Counted from the first letter of the stretch, positions 53,678-62,569 are shown. The stretch is 64,000 bases of DNA from Ochrobactrum sp. BTU1 (GCA_018798825.1 CP076355.1:1022001-1086000); one strand, 5' to 3'. Program-made: numbers and translations. Notes: generated by a model not told the origin, from the letters alone.

Positions 53678-56226
53678 CCTATCGCTTCTCTGATCAGATC
53701 GTCGGCTGCTTCTTCAAGCAGCATATCGTCACCCTCACCTGCCACACGTTCGCGACCAATTTCAAGCATGACAGGCAATGCCAGGGGAGAAATACGCGCC
53801 AACGGCTTATGCAGCAAATGCCCTTTTACACGCGCCAGCATGTCCCCAAGACGCTTGATGTCCAAAAGTCCGGTCGCAGCATCAGCGCGTGTCGCCTGTA
53901 GCAAAATGTGGTCCGGCTCATGGGTCCTCAGGACGTCATAAATGAGATCAGTCGAAACCGTAACCTGGCGACCGGTTTTCTCCTGCCCCGGATGTCGACG
54001 TTCAATTAGCCCCGAGATCACGGCACAATTGCGGAAGGTACGCTTCAAAAGATAGCTTTCATCAAGCCATGCCTCGAGATCATCGCCAAGCATATCTTCA
54101 TCAAAAAGCCGCGTCAGACTTAATCTGCCGGGGCTTATCATCGCTCCCATGTCTTTGAGACCCCAAAGCCCCAACGAGTAGTCGGTGGCAACAAAACCAA
54201 GCGGATGCGCGCCCATGCGTTCGAGACGACGGGTTAGCAACATACCGAGTGTCTGATGGGCAAGTCTGCCCTCAAAAGGATAGGCGACCATATAAAATCG
54301 ACCGCCTTTAGGGAACGTTTCAATCAACAACTCGTCTGTTCGGGGTAAAACGGACTTGACCGCTTGCACGTCCAGCCATTCACGCACCTGTTCTGGCAGA
54401 AACTGCCAGCGTGTACGATCCGCCAACATCGCGCGCACCTGCGACGCCAGATAAGTGGAAAGCGGGAATTTCCCACCGGCATAGATGGGGATTTTTGCAT
54501 CCTGTCCCGCAGCATTGGAAGCCATACATTCGTTCTCGCGAATGCCTTCAAACCGCAACACCTTACCTGCAAACAAAAATGTGTCTCCAGGCGTCAGCGT
54601 TTCAAGGAAGTATTCCTCGATGCGTCCGAGAACGCGACCACCTCTCGCATTGGCTCCTTTGCCGCTACGGGTGAGCCGGACATTCAATTCAGGCGCTTCG
54701 ACGATCGTGCCAATGTTCAGGCGATACTGCTGAGCGATACGGGGATTTGAAACCCGCCACGTACCATCGACAGTCTTGCGGATCTTGGCAAAGCGTTCAT
54801 AGGTTTTGAGCGCATAGCCACCAGTCGCAACGAAATCGAGGATTTTATCAAACGTATTGCGTGTAAGGTTTGCATAAGGCGCCGCACTCTGCACTTCCCT
54901 GTAGAGCGCATCAGCGCTAAAAGGCTCAGCACAGGCCATTCCCAGCACATGCTGCGCGAGAACATCCAGCGCTCCATCAATCAGCGTTGGCGTATCCTGC
55001 GCACCGAGATAATTGGCGTCGAGCGCAGCGCGGCACTCCATCACTTCAAAACGATTGGCAGGCACAAGAATAGCGCGGCTTGGCTCATCCATACGATGGT
55101 TGGCACGACCAATGCGTTGAGCAAGACGGCTTGCTCCCTTTGGCGCTCCAACATGAATGACAAGATCCACGTCCCCCCAGTCGATACCAAGATCAAGTGT
55201 CGAGGTTGCGACGACCGCCCGCAACGTATTGGCAGCCATTGCATGTTCCACCTTGCGGCGCTGACTGGCGTCAAGCGAGCCGTGATGCAGCGCAATTGGC
55301 AATGTATCTTCGTTGACACGCCAAAGTTCTTGAAAGAGCATTTCGGCTTGGCTTCGGGTATTGACGAACAGCAGCGTCGTGCGGTGGGCACGGATAGCCG
55401 CATAAATGTCCGGGATAGCGTAGCGCGAAGAATGCCCGGCCCAGGGAACCCGCTGCTCAGATTCTAAAATCGTAATTTCAGGCTTGGCACCGCCATCAAC
55501 TGTGACAAGACCAGACTGTGGATCGGTACCATCCTGTTCGACGAGCCAGCGACGCAACTCATCTGGCTGTGCAACAGTTGCAGAAAGTCCAATTGTTTGC
55601 AGTTGCGGTTGCAGACGGCGCAAACGTGCAAGCCCGAGCGCAAGCAAATGGCCGCGTTTGGAAATGACCAGCGAGTGCAGCTCATCAAGCACCACATAAC
55701 GCAGACCTTTGAAAAACTGCTCGGCCCCTTTGTAGGCAATGAGCAGCGCGAGCTGTTCAGGCGTTGTCAGAAGAATGTCAGGCGGGACTAGCTTCTGGCG
55801 CTGGCGCTTATGTGCAGGTGTGTCGCCAGTCCTGGTCTCAATCGTAATGTCGAGCCTCATTTCCTCGACCGGAATAGTCAAATTGCGATGAATATCAACC
55901 GCAAGTGCCTTCAGCGGCGAAATATAGAGCGTGTGCACACCTTGTTTTTTAGACGCAATCGCGGATGAAAGATCGGTGCTCACTTTTCCTGAAAGTGATT
56001 TACTTCCTCTTCGCTCCAGATCGACCAACGCAGGCAGAAAGCCTGCCAGCGTTTTACCAGCACCAGTGGGCGCAATCAGCAGCGTGGACTGTCCCTGTTC
56101 GGCGCGCGATAGCAACTCCAGCTGATGGGCGCGCGGCGACCATCCCTTACCTTCAAACCATTTTACAAAACGGTCTGGCAAATGAAAGGCGGCAGTCTCG
56201 AGAGTGGGTGTCAGGTTCAGAGTCAC
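53674..56226 (-). CDS. lhr: Ligase-associated DEXH-box DNA helicase (Lhr-like)
   Basis: 850 residues, Lhr-core type without the long C-terminal extension. Motif I IAPTGAGKTLAGFLPAL, motif II DELHSL, motif III GLSATVAQPD, motif V VVATSTLDLGIDWGDVD, motif VI QRIGRANHRMDEPSRA. A 3'-5' DNA translocase that in related genomes is encoded with an MBL exonuclease and an ATP-dependent ligase. Divergent here from those two genes, 123 bp apart. Confidence 0.95.
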   Translation of the reverse strand: MTLNLTPTLETAAFHLPDRFVKWFEGKGWSPRAHQLELLSRAEQGQSTLLIAPTGAGKTLAGFLPALVDLERRGSKSLSGKVSTDLSSAIASKKQGVHTLYISPLKALAVDIHRNLTIPVEEMRLDITIETRTGDTPAHKRQRQKLVPPDILLTTPEQLALLIAYKGAEQFFKGLRYVVLDELHSLVISKRGHLLALGLARLRRLQPQLQTIGLSATVAQPDELRRWLVEQDGTDPQSGLVTVDGGAKPEITILESEQRVPWAGHSSRYAIPDIYAAIRAHRTTLLFVNTRSQAEMLFQELWRVNEDTLPIALHHGSLDASQRRKVEHAMAANTLRAVVATSTLDLGIDWGDVDLVIHVGAPKGASRLAQRIGRANHRMDEPSRAILVPANRFEVMECRAALDANYLGAQDTPTLIDGALDVLAQHVLGMACAEPFSADALYREVQSAAPYANLTRNTFDKILDFVATGGYALKTYERFAKIRKTVDGTWRVSNPRIAQQYRLNIGTIVEAPELNVRLTRSGKGANARGGRVLGRIEEYFLETLTPGDTFLFAGKVLRFEGIRENECMASNAAGQDAKIPIYAGGKFPLSTYLASQVRAMLADRTRWQFLPEQVREWLDVQAVKSVLPRTDELLIETFPKGGRFYMVAYPFEGRLAHQTLGMLLTRRLERMGAHPLGFVATDYSLGLWGLKDMGAMISPGRLSLTRLFDEDMLGDDLEAWLDESYLLKRTFRNCAVISGLIERRHPGQEKTGRQVTVSTDLIYDVLRTHEPDHILLQATRADAATGLLDIKRLGDMLARVKGHLLHKPLARISPLALPVMLEIGRERVAGEGDDMLLEEAADDLIREAIG

Positions 56227-56265
56227 GCACTCAATCTAGTGCGGGCAACTCTCATCGCCAAGATG

Positions 56266-56292
56266 TTTGTTCACTTTTGTTCTCATTTTGTC
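56266..56292. promoter_or_regulatory. 10-bp-phased TTTGTTC repeat between the repair genes
   Basis: TTTGTTC at 56266 and 56276 and TTTTGTC at 56286 repeat at exactly 10-bp spacing. The GTTC units are separated by six bases, not the seven of the alphaproteobacterial LexA box. Possibly bound by a dimer or by tandem subunits on one helix face. Confidence 0.4.
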
Positions 56293-56349
56293 AGGAGTTC
56301 ACCTTGCGCGCTCTTTCCAGCGGGAAGCTGCTGACCTATCTAATAAGCC

Positions 56350-57363
56350 ATGCGTTTTGACGAGTTGCTGCGTTCCACACCCAAGGGTCTTTACTGTCCG
56401 CCCGGCGATTTTTACATTGATCCGGTGCGGCCTGTTGATCGCGCCCTAATCACGCACGGACATTCCGATCATGCACGTGCGGGACATGGTCATGTTCTTG
56501 CGACACAACAGACGCTCGACATCATGGCTATCCGCTATGGTGCAGATTTTGCGTCTAGTACACAAACTGCTGATTTAGGTGCATCCGTGAACGTAAACGG
56601 TGTCAAAGTTAGCTTTCACCCGGCAGGACATGTACTTGGTTCAGCGCAAATCGCTGTCGAAAAAGACGCCACGCGGATTGTCGCGTCCGGAGATTATAAA
56701 CGCGCTATCGATCCAACCTGCACACCCTTTGAGCTTGTTGCTTGCGATGTCTTCATCACTGAAGCGACCTTTGCGCTTCCGGTATTTCGCCATCCCGAAG
56801 CGGCCCATGAAATCGAAACACTGCTGAAATCGCTTGCCCAATTTCCTGAACGTGCGCATCTGGTCGGAGCTTACTCACTTGGCAAAGCCCAGCGGGTGAT
56901 CAAGCTCATTCGCGATGCGGGCTATGATGCGCCGATTTACATTCATGGTGGCCTGCAAAAACTCTGCAATTACTATCAGACCCAGGGCATCGAGCTTGGT
57001 AAGCTTGAACCTGCAACGCTTGAGCGTGGCGAAGCCTCGCCCGATTTTGCAGGAAAAATCGTGGTTGGTCCCCCCTCTGCTTTTTCGGACCGCTGGGCAC
57101 GACGTTTTCCCGATCCATTGCCCGCCTTTGCGTCCGGTTGGATGCGTATCCGCCAGCGCGCAAAACAACGCGGTGTCGAGCTACCACTGATCATTTCCGA
57201 TCACTGTGACTGGGACGAGCTGACAACAACCATAGGCGACATAAAACCTGCGGAAGTCTGGGTAACTCATGGCCGTGAAGAAGCGCTGGTGCGGTGGTGC
57301 GAGTTGCAAAACATTCCTGCCCGCCCGCTTCATCTTGTTGGCTACGAAGATGAGGGCGATTGA
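56350..57363 (+). CDS. Ligase-associated MBL-fold exonuclease
   Basis: 337 residues, metallo-beta-lactamase/beta-CASP fold. HxHxDH motif in ALITHGHSDHARAGHGHV, further ligands in SFHPAGHVLGSAQI and VASGDYKRAID, and VTHGREEALVRW at the end. Related to SNM1-type DNA exonucleases. Its stop overlaps the ligase start (TGATG). Confidence 0.93.
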   Translation: MRFDELLRSTPKGLYCPPGDFYIDPVRPVDRALITHGHSDHARAGHGHVLATQQTLDIMAIRYGADFASSTQTADLGASVNVNGVKVSFHPAGHVLGSAQIAVEKDATRIVASGDYKRAIDPTCTPFELVACDVFITEATFALPVFRHPEAAHEIETLLKSLAQFPERAHLVGAYSLGKAQRVIKLIRDAGYDAPIYIHGGLQKLCNYYQTQGIELGKLEPATLERGEASPDFAGKIVVGPPSAFSDRWARRFPDPLPAFASGWMRIRQRAKQRGVELPLIISDHCDWDELTTTIGDIKPAEVWVTHGREEALVRWCELQNIPARPLHLVGYEDEGD

Positions 57364-58982
57364 TGCGGGCATTCGCTGAACTCCTCGACCGCCTTGTTCT
57401 CACGCCACAGCGCAATGGTAAATTGCGGCTGCTGGTGGATTACTTCCGCACCACACCTGATCCTGACCGCGGCCTCGCCCTCGCCGCCATCACCCGCGAC
57501 CTGGAATTGCAGAGCGTCAAACCTGCCATGCTGCGGGCCCTGATTGCGGAGCGCAGCGACCCAACACTTTTTGCATATTCCTATGACTATGTCGGCGATC
57601 TCGCCGAAACGATTTCGCTGATATGGCCAGGTCCGAGGGAAACTCCCGCCGGTACCAACCTGCCGCTCAGCGTCGTCGTGCATGAATTGCAAGGCGCATC
57701 GCGCCGCGAAGGGCCCCTGCTCGTGTCCGCTTGGCTCGATCTGCTTGGGATATCAGAGCGCTATGCTCTTTTGAAACTTGTCACGGGCGGCTTGCGTATC
57801 GGCGTTTCTGCTCGTCTGGCCAAACAGGCACTGGCAGATTTTGGCAACGTGGACGTGGTTGAAATCGAAGAACTCTGGCACGGACAGACGCCCCCTTTCA
57901 CCGCGCTTTTTGCATGGCTTGAGCGCCACGGCCCAAAGCCTGCAGCAACAGCGGACGCGCCATTTCGACCCGTCATGCTTGCTACGGCACTAGATGAGGC
58001 CGAGATTCCCGCACTTGATCCAACTGCCTACAGTGCAGAATGGAAATGGGACGGTATTCGTGTTCAAGCCGTCGCAGAAAATGGTGTGCGAAGGCTTTAT
58101 TCGCGCACGGGCGACGATATCTCGTTCGCCTTCCCCGATGTGCTGGAGGCGATGGACTTCGAAGGCTCGATCGATGGCGAGTTGCTGGTGGGACATCACG
58201 GTGAAACGGGCATTGAAATCGCAAGTTTCTCGGATTTACAGCAAAGACTTAATCGCAAAACAGTAACTGCCAAACAGTTGCGTGAGTATCCTGCCTTCAT
58301 CCGGGCCTATGATCTATTGCAGGATGGCACGCAGCATTCGGGCGAAGATCTGCGCGCGCTGCCTTTCTCAGACCGACGCGCGCGGCTCGCTCAATTTGTC
58401 GAAAAGCTCGACAAACGCCGGTTTGATCTGTCGCCCGTCCTTCAGTTTTCGGACTTCGATGAACTTGCAAAGTTGCGCATTAACCCACCCTATCCGGTAA
58501 TAGAAGGCCTTATGCTCAAACGGCATGATAGCGCCTATGTTCCGGGGCGACCGAAGGGGCCATGGTTCAAATGGAAGCGCGATCCGTTTACAGTGGATGC
58601 AGTGGTAGTCTATGCGCAGCGTGGTCACGGCAAACGATCAAGCTACTATTCGGACTTTACTTTCGCGGTCTGGACCGGCCCGGAAGAAGACCCCATTCTC
58701 GTTCCCGTCGGAAAAGCCTATTTCGGCTTCACTGACGAGGAATTGAAGCTTCTCGACAAATTCGTACGCGAAAACACGATTGAGCGTTTTGGCCCGGTTC
58801 GTTCCGTTCGAGCGGAGCCGGATCATGGATTAGTCGTTGAAGTTGCATTTGAAGGGCTCAACCGCTCGACCCGACACAAATCCGGTGTCGCAATGCGCTT
58901 TCCCCGCTTTTCGAGACTGCGCTGGGACAAACCGCCCCGCGAAGCGGACCGGCTTGAAACGCTGGAAAAGCTGCTGAGTTGA
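57363..58982 (+). CDS. ATP-dependent DNA ligase (cisplatin-response type)
   Basis: 539 residues from ATG 57363. N-terminal DNA-binding domain, then the nucleotidyl-transferase core with the adenylated Lys in AEWKWDGIRVQAV, motif III FEGSIDGELLVG, motif IV EGLMLKRHDSAYVPGR, motif V WFKWKRDPFTVDAVVVY, and a C-terminal OB-fold with motif VI RFPRFSRLRWDKP. Seals nicks with ATP; fourth member of the repair locus. Its stop abuts the stop of the next, convergent gene with no base between. Confidence 0.95.
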   Translation: MRAFAELLDRLVLTPQRNGKLRLLVDYFRTTPDPDRGLALAAITRDLELQSVKPAMLRALIAERSDPTLFAYSYDYVGDLAETISLIWPGPRETPAGTNLPLSVVVHELQGASRREGPLLVSAWLDLLGISERYALLKLVTGGLRIGVSARLAKQALADFGNVDVVEIEELWHGQTPPFTALFAWLERHGPKPAATADAPFRPVMLATALDEAEIPALDPTAYSAEWKWDGIRVQAVAENGVRRLYSRTGDDISFAFPDVLEAMDFEGSIDGELLVGHHGETGIEIASFSDLQQRLNRKTVTAKQLREYPAFIRAYDLLQDGTQHSGEDLRALPFSDRRARLAQFVEKLDKRRFDLSPVLQFSDFDELAKLRINPPYPVIEGLMLKRHDSAYVPGRPKGPWFKWKRDPFTVDAVVVYAQRGHGKRSSYYSDFTFAVWTGPEEDPILVPVGKAYFGFTDEELKLLDKFVRENTIERFGPVRSVRAEPDHGLVVEVAFEGLNRSTRHKSGVAMRFPRFSRLRWDKPPREADRLETLEKLLS

Positions 58983-60050
58983 TTATTCAGCTACCGCAGT
59001 CGTGACGCGGATTGCATAAATATCCACGGCCTTGCCGGAACCGCTCAGATCGGAGTTGATCGAGATCTTGCCTCCACCTCCTGCCGATTGACCTGCCTGA
59101 AACTCCTGATCGAACAGGAAATCACTGACAGAGTCGCGGACATCATAGCGCCTGCGGCCACAATCTCCGAGACCCGCAAAATTGCAATTGACCGTCATCT
59201 GCGTTGTCTTGCCGTCATCGCTGCGCGCAACAATATCAAAAGTCGCCTTCTTGCCAGCAAGCTGATTAAGGACGCCCTCACCGACATCAAAGGTCACACT
59301 GTCGTTTGCCCCCGAAGTCTGAACTCGCGCAAAACTGTTGGTGCCCTCGCGTTTGATCTCAGCTGTTGCGCGGCCCTGAACAGACATGCGCGTCGCATCC
59401 GTAGGCGTGAAAATGTTGATCCAGGTGCGCCCTTCCGGGTCTTCGCCTTCCTTGATCGGCGCCATGGTGTTGTCCGTCAAAAGCGGGCTCGAGCCGTTGC
59501 CCCGCGTGAAATCTGCAAAGCTGTTGTAGAGCGAAAAGCCGATCAGCCCCAGAATGACGAGAACCATAACCGGGATACCAACGCTCAAAAGCAGCGAACG
59601 CTTCTTCTTCTTTCGATCCTTGCGCGAAACGCCCGCTTCATAGCCGAGATCCGCTGAAGCTCGCTTGCCCTTTTTGGAAGAAGTACGGATATCAGCGGAA
59701 TCGAGCGCAGGCCCTGCTTGATAGACGTCGTCGCCCAGAAGCGGATCAGACAAGGATGGCGCGTCTAGACCGGGTTCCGGCCGAGACGAGGACTGCGTTT
59801 TAAATTCAGCTTCAATATCGGAAATCGCGTCTTTGATTTTCTGGCGACGCTGCTTTTTCTGTTCTTCACTAAGCGCAGTATTTGCCGTCAGCGCGCGTTC
59901 ATGCGCCCCCCACGCAGCCTCGTAGATACGCTGGCGGGTCGATGGATTATGTGCATCTGCCTTTGCAAATGCATTTCTTATTGCGCGTTCGATACTTTCC
60001 AAAGGGCCGCTCTTCCTTGGTTTCTGTATACTGCCTTGCTCCGTGAGCAC
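58983..60050 (-). CDS. Uncharacterised one-pass membrane protein (355 aa)
   Basis: N-terminal helical, charged cytoplasmic part (about 1-150, with repeated Arg/Lys/Glu and a KKKKR block before the membrane), a single membrane segment near residues 152-178 (LLLSVGIPVMVLVILGLIGFSLY), and a beta-rich extracytoplasmic C-terminal domain with two Cys (NCNFAGLGDCG). No family recognised. It ends on the base after the ligase stop, so there is no room for a terminator between them. Confidence 0.7.
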   Translation of the reverse strand: MLTEQGSIQKPRKSGPLESIERAIRNAFAKADAHNPSTRQRIYEAAWGAHERALTANTALSEEQKKQRRQKIKDAISDIEAEFKTQSSSRPEPGLDAPSLSDPLLGDDVYQAGPALDSADIRTSSKKGKRASADLGYEAGVSRKDRKKKKRSLLLSVGIPVMVLVILGLIGFSLYNSFADFTRGNGSSPLLTDNTMAPIKEGEDPEGRTWINIFTPTDATRMSVQGRATAEIKREGTNSFARVQTSGANDSVTFDVGEGVLNQLAGKKATFDIVARSDDGKTTQMTVNCNFAGLGDCGRRRYDVRDSVSDFLFDQEFQAGQSAGGGGKISINSDLSGSGKAVDIYAIRVTTAVAE

Positions 60051-60271
60051 AGATGCCTACATGAGCCTCAGCGAATTTAACGTCTGAATCAAGGCATTTA
60101 GCTGTTTCAACCGCATTTTGGCTAGCGGTAGAACTCCAACAGCTACCAAATCTTAACCTTTAGGGTAATTTTCCCCAATCCTTTGAGGTACCGGCTTCTC
60201 CACCGGCTGCATTTCCAATCCGATTCTTTTCTGAATTTTGATGTTGCCGTCCGACACAGCCATGCTAAAGC

Positions 60272-60295
60272 TATTACGTTTACGGAAACGTCAAT
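60272..60295 (+). promoter_or_regulatory. Palindromic operator B before the nitronate monooxygenase gene
   Basis: TATTACGTTT-ACGG-AAACGTCAAT: core arms ACGTTT and AAACGT, same spacer as operator A read toward its gene. It ends three bases before the GGAGG ribosome site, so a bound protein would block transcription or translation start. Confidence 0.7.
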
Positions 60296-60308
60296 TTTGG
60301 AGGACGAT

Positions 60309-61271
60309 ATGGCACTGCCGGATATTTTGAAGAACAATCTACGCGTTCCCGTCGTCGGAGCGCCTCTGTTTATCATTTCAAATCCGGCTCTAGTGCTTGC
60401 CCAATGTAAAGCAGGTATTGTTGGCTCGTTTCCGGCATTGAACGCACGTCCAGAAGCGCAGCTCGATGATTGGCTCGCTGAGATCACTGAAGAGCTGTCT
60501 ACCCATAATGCTAAAAATCCGGATCGTCCCGCCGCACCTTTCGCGGTCAACCAGATCGTTCATCGCTCGAACAAACGGCTTGAACACGATATGGGGCTTT
60601 GCGTAAAATACAAAGTTCCAATCGTCATATCTTCACTCGGTGCAGTGCCAGAAGTGAACGCCGCCATCCACTCCTATGGCGGCATCGTGCTTCACGACGT
60701 AATCAATAATCGTCACGCCAACTCTGCGATCCGAAAAGGCGCCGACGGTCTGATTGCTGTCGCGGCGGGCGCCGGTGGTCACGCGGGATCACTTTCTCCT
60801 TTCGCGCTTATTCAGGAAATACGCGAATGGTTCGATGGCCCACTTCTGCTTTCCGGAGCAATTGCCAATGGTGGAGCGATTCTTGCGGCACAGGCCATGG
60901 GAGCGGACCTCGCCTATATCGGCTCTCCGTTTATCGCGACTTCAGAAGCCCGCGCATCTGAGGGCTACAAACAGATGATTGTGGATTCCACCTCGTCCGA
61001 TATCGTCTATTCCAATTATTTCACGGGCATTGCAGGCAACTACCTCAAGCCTTCGATTGCTAATTCCGGTCTCGATCCGGACAATCTCCCACAAGCCGAT
61101 CCATCAAAAATGGATTTTGATAAAGCCCATCAGGACGGCGCCAAGGCATGGAAGGACATTTGGGGCTGCGGACAGGGGATTGGAGCCGTAAAAGAAGTTA
61201 CACCTGTGAACCAACTCGTTGATCGGCTTCAAACCGAATATCTTGATGCGCGCAGACGTCTCCGCGATTAA
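60309..61271 (+). CDS. Nitronate monooxygenase / NAD(P)H-dependent flavin oxidoreductase
   Basis: 320 residues from ATG 60309 (GGAGG five bases upstream; an in-frame ATG at 60183 would span the operator). 2-nitropropane-dioxygenase family TIM barrel: PVVGAPLFIISNPALV at the N-terminus, VISSLGAVPEV, DGLIAVAAGAGGHAG (FMN/catalytic His), ANGGAILAAQAMGADLAYIGS. Oxidises propionate 3-nitronate or acts as an enoyl-thioester reductase-like flavoenzyme. Operator B links it to acyl-CoA metabolism. Confidence 0.88.
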   Translation: MALPDILKNNLRVPVVGAPLFIISNPALVLAQCKAGIVGSFPALNARPEAQLDDWLAEITEELSTHNAKNPDRPAAPFAVNQIVHRSNKRLEHDMGLCVKYKVPIVISSLGAVPEVNAAIHSYGGIVLHDVINNRHANSAIRKGADGLIAVAAGAGGHAGSLSPFALIQEIREWFDGPLLLSGAIANGGAILAAQAMGADLAYIGSPFIATSEARASEGYKQMIVDSTSSDIVYSNYFTGIAGNYLKPSIANSGLDPDNLPQADPSKMDFDKAHQDGAKAWKDIWGCGQGIGAVKEVTPVNQLVDRLQTEYLDARRRLRD

Positions 61272-61433
61272 GACACGCTGTTTCAGGAGGAACAACGGGA
61301 CGGTTGAGAATGTCCATAACAAAGATGCAGAATATTTGTTTTGGACCTTGCTTTCCCCGATGCTTTTGGGTATCAGCGCAGCGTTCGGTCAAAATTGATC
61401 GATATTCCTTGGGAATAGGAACTTATGTTCCAG

Positions 61434-61509
61434 GCCGCTTTAGCTCAGTTGGTAGAGCACATCATTCGTAATGATGGGGTCAGCAGTTCGAGTCTGCTAA
61501 GCGGCACCA
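61434..61509 (+). tRNA. tRNA-Thr (anticodon CGU)
   Basis: 76 bases including encoded CCA. Acceptor arms GCCGCTT and AAGCGGC, D arm GCTC/GAGC, anticodon arm CATCA-TTCGTAA-TGATG with anticodon CGT at 61467-61469, T arm with GTTCGAG. Reads ACG. Its 3' end is a usual integration site, and phage-like genes follow. Confidence 0.97.
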
Positions 61510-61621
61510 TATTTCACCGAAAATTCAATGACTTAGAAAATAGCACTGTAAGCAGTGGCTCGGTTTTCGTCATCGGGGTAACACCTGGGGTAACGGGCCG
61601 CAGTTTGAAGCTCGGTCAAGC

Positions 61622-61656
61622 TTGACTCATATTGCGATATAGAACAAAATAGGAAC
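61622..61656 (+). promoter_or_regulatory. Promoter with LexA-type box before the phage-like genes
   Basis: -35 TTGACT (61622-61627), 17-base spacer, -10 CAAAAT (61645-61650). GAAC-N7-GAAC (61642-61656), the alphaproteobacterial SOS box in reverse orientation, covers the -10. First gene starts 23 bases downstream. Confidence 0.65.
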
Positions 61657-61679
61657 ATTCTACAATTCGGGAGAAATCC

Positions 61680-61865
61680 ATGAATAATATTGCGCAGAGC
61701 TACGACGCTGAGATTGATCTAGTATTAGCTTACCACAAGGGCGACGTTCGTGCGTCCATTGAAGCGCTTTTAAAAGACCGAGATTTCCTCGCGCGTGAGA
61801 TTGAGCTGTCTCACCTTGCTCTCTTACATGGCCAGCGGGCCAGTTCTTTTAAGAGGGCCGCGTGA
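61680..61865 (+). CDS. Small phage-type protein (61 aa)
   Basis: CGGGAG precedes ATG. Acidic N-terminus, then VLAYHKGDVRASIEALLKDRDFLAREIEL, a helical layout seen in small early proteins of Rhizobiales phages and islands. Family name unknown. Its stop overlaps the next start (TGATG). Confidence 0.65.
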   Translation: MNNIAQSYDAEIDLVLAYHKGDVRASIEALLKDRDFLAREIELSHLALLHGQRASSFKRAA

Positions 61866-62101
61866 TGAAAACATTCCAAGTTGCCCTTCCGGAAGCGTAC
61901 GCACTGAAATGCGCCCGACGTGAAGTTCACAGAGACGCCGGCCGACTTGGTGCTCGCTTGCCTCACCGCATGGCCCGCAAGTCGGGGATCAACTTCTGCG
62001 TATTCAGTTTTCCATCAGAAAGGCGCATGAGTGTCTTCATGGGTCGTCACGGCGGCAAGCCTTTTGGTGATGGCAACTGGGAACGGATCGTCGTTCAGTA
62101 A
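61865..62101 (+). CDS. Hypothetical phage-type protein (78 aa)
   Basis: ATG 61865 overlaps the previous stop; a GTG at 61862 is the alternative. Basic protein with two Cys (ALKCARREVHRDAGR, INFCVFSF). No family recognised. Translation is probably coupled to the upstream gene. Confidence 0.6.
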   Translation: MKTFQVALPEAYALKCARREVHRDAGRLGARLPHRMARKSGINFCVFSFPSERRMSVFMGRHGGKPFGDGNWERIVVQ

Positions 62102-62106
62102 ACCAC

Positions 62107-62349
62107 ATGCCTAGGCCACCTTCACATGAGAAAATAGGCGATTTCACTTGCCTTGCTGACTTGGAGCCATGGGCAATTCTTTGCGGGCTTTGCACACGCT
62201 GCGGCCATGTCAGAGACGTGAACATTAATGAAGTTAGGCGGAAAATTGGGGCACATGAGTTTCTTAAACTGCACCAATGGAAGCTTATCTGCATAGCATG
62301 CACGATGAAAGGCCAGAGTGAATTCGTGGTCTATCGAGCGCCGAGGTAA
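62107..62349 (+). CDS. Small Cys-rich, zinc-ribbon-like protein (80 aa)
   Basis: Two Cys-x-x-Cys pairs, LCGLCTRCGHVRD and LICIACTMKG, spaced by a helical segment, the layout of a four-Cys zinc ribbon. Probably nucleic-acid or protein binding; phage-type. Ends two bases before the next start. Confidence 0.6.
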   Translation: MPRPPSHEKIGDFTCLADLEPWAILCGLCTRCGHVRDVNINEVRRKIGAHEFLKLHQWKLICIACTMKGQSEFVVYRAPR

Positions 62350-62351
62350 AA

Positions 62352-62534
62352 ATGTCCGGATATAAAGCTGATAGCGGCGTGACAGGCACCGGTGGCAGAA
62401 GATTTGAACATTGGTGTGACGCTGATGGTTGCAAAGCGTGGGGCACCTACGGCTACAAGACGAAGTATGGCCAGCTTTGGTTCTGTTATGAACACCGGCA
62501 GCTTGGTGAAGATGCATTAGCTGGACGACGGTAA
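62352..62534 (+). CDS. Small Cys/His protein (60 aa)
   Basis: HWCDADGCKAWGTYG and LWFCYEHRQLG give Cys-x4-Cys and Cys-x2-His, a likely zinc site. Small proteins of this look occur in Rhizobiales prophages. Ribosome site GAGGT overlaps the end of the previous gene. Confidence 0.6.
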   Translation: MSGYKADSGVTGTGGRRFEHWCDADGCKAWGTYGYKTKYGQLWFCYEHRQLGEDALAGRR

Positions 62535-62569
62535 CAAGCGCCCTACCTCCCTTTTAAAGGGAGAGAATT

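Noticed and set aside
56269..56282. GTTC-N6-GTTC as an SOS box
   Set aside because: Alphaproteobacterial LexA boxes need seven bases between the GTTC units; reported instead as a phased repeat of unknown binder.
61425..61625. 66-codon frame running through tRNA-Thr
   Set aside because: Its first third is the tRNA; the rest (VTPGVTGRSL) has an integrase-like look but is too short to support.
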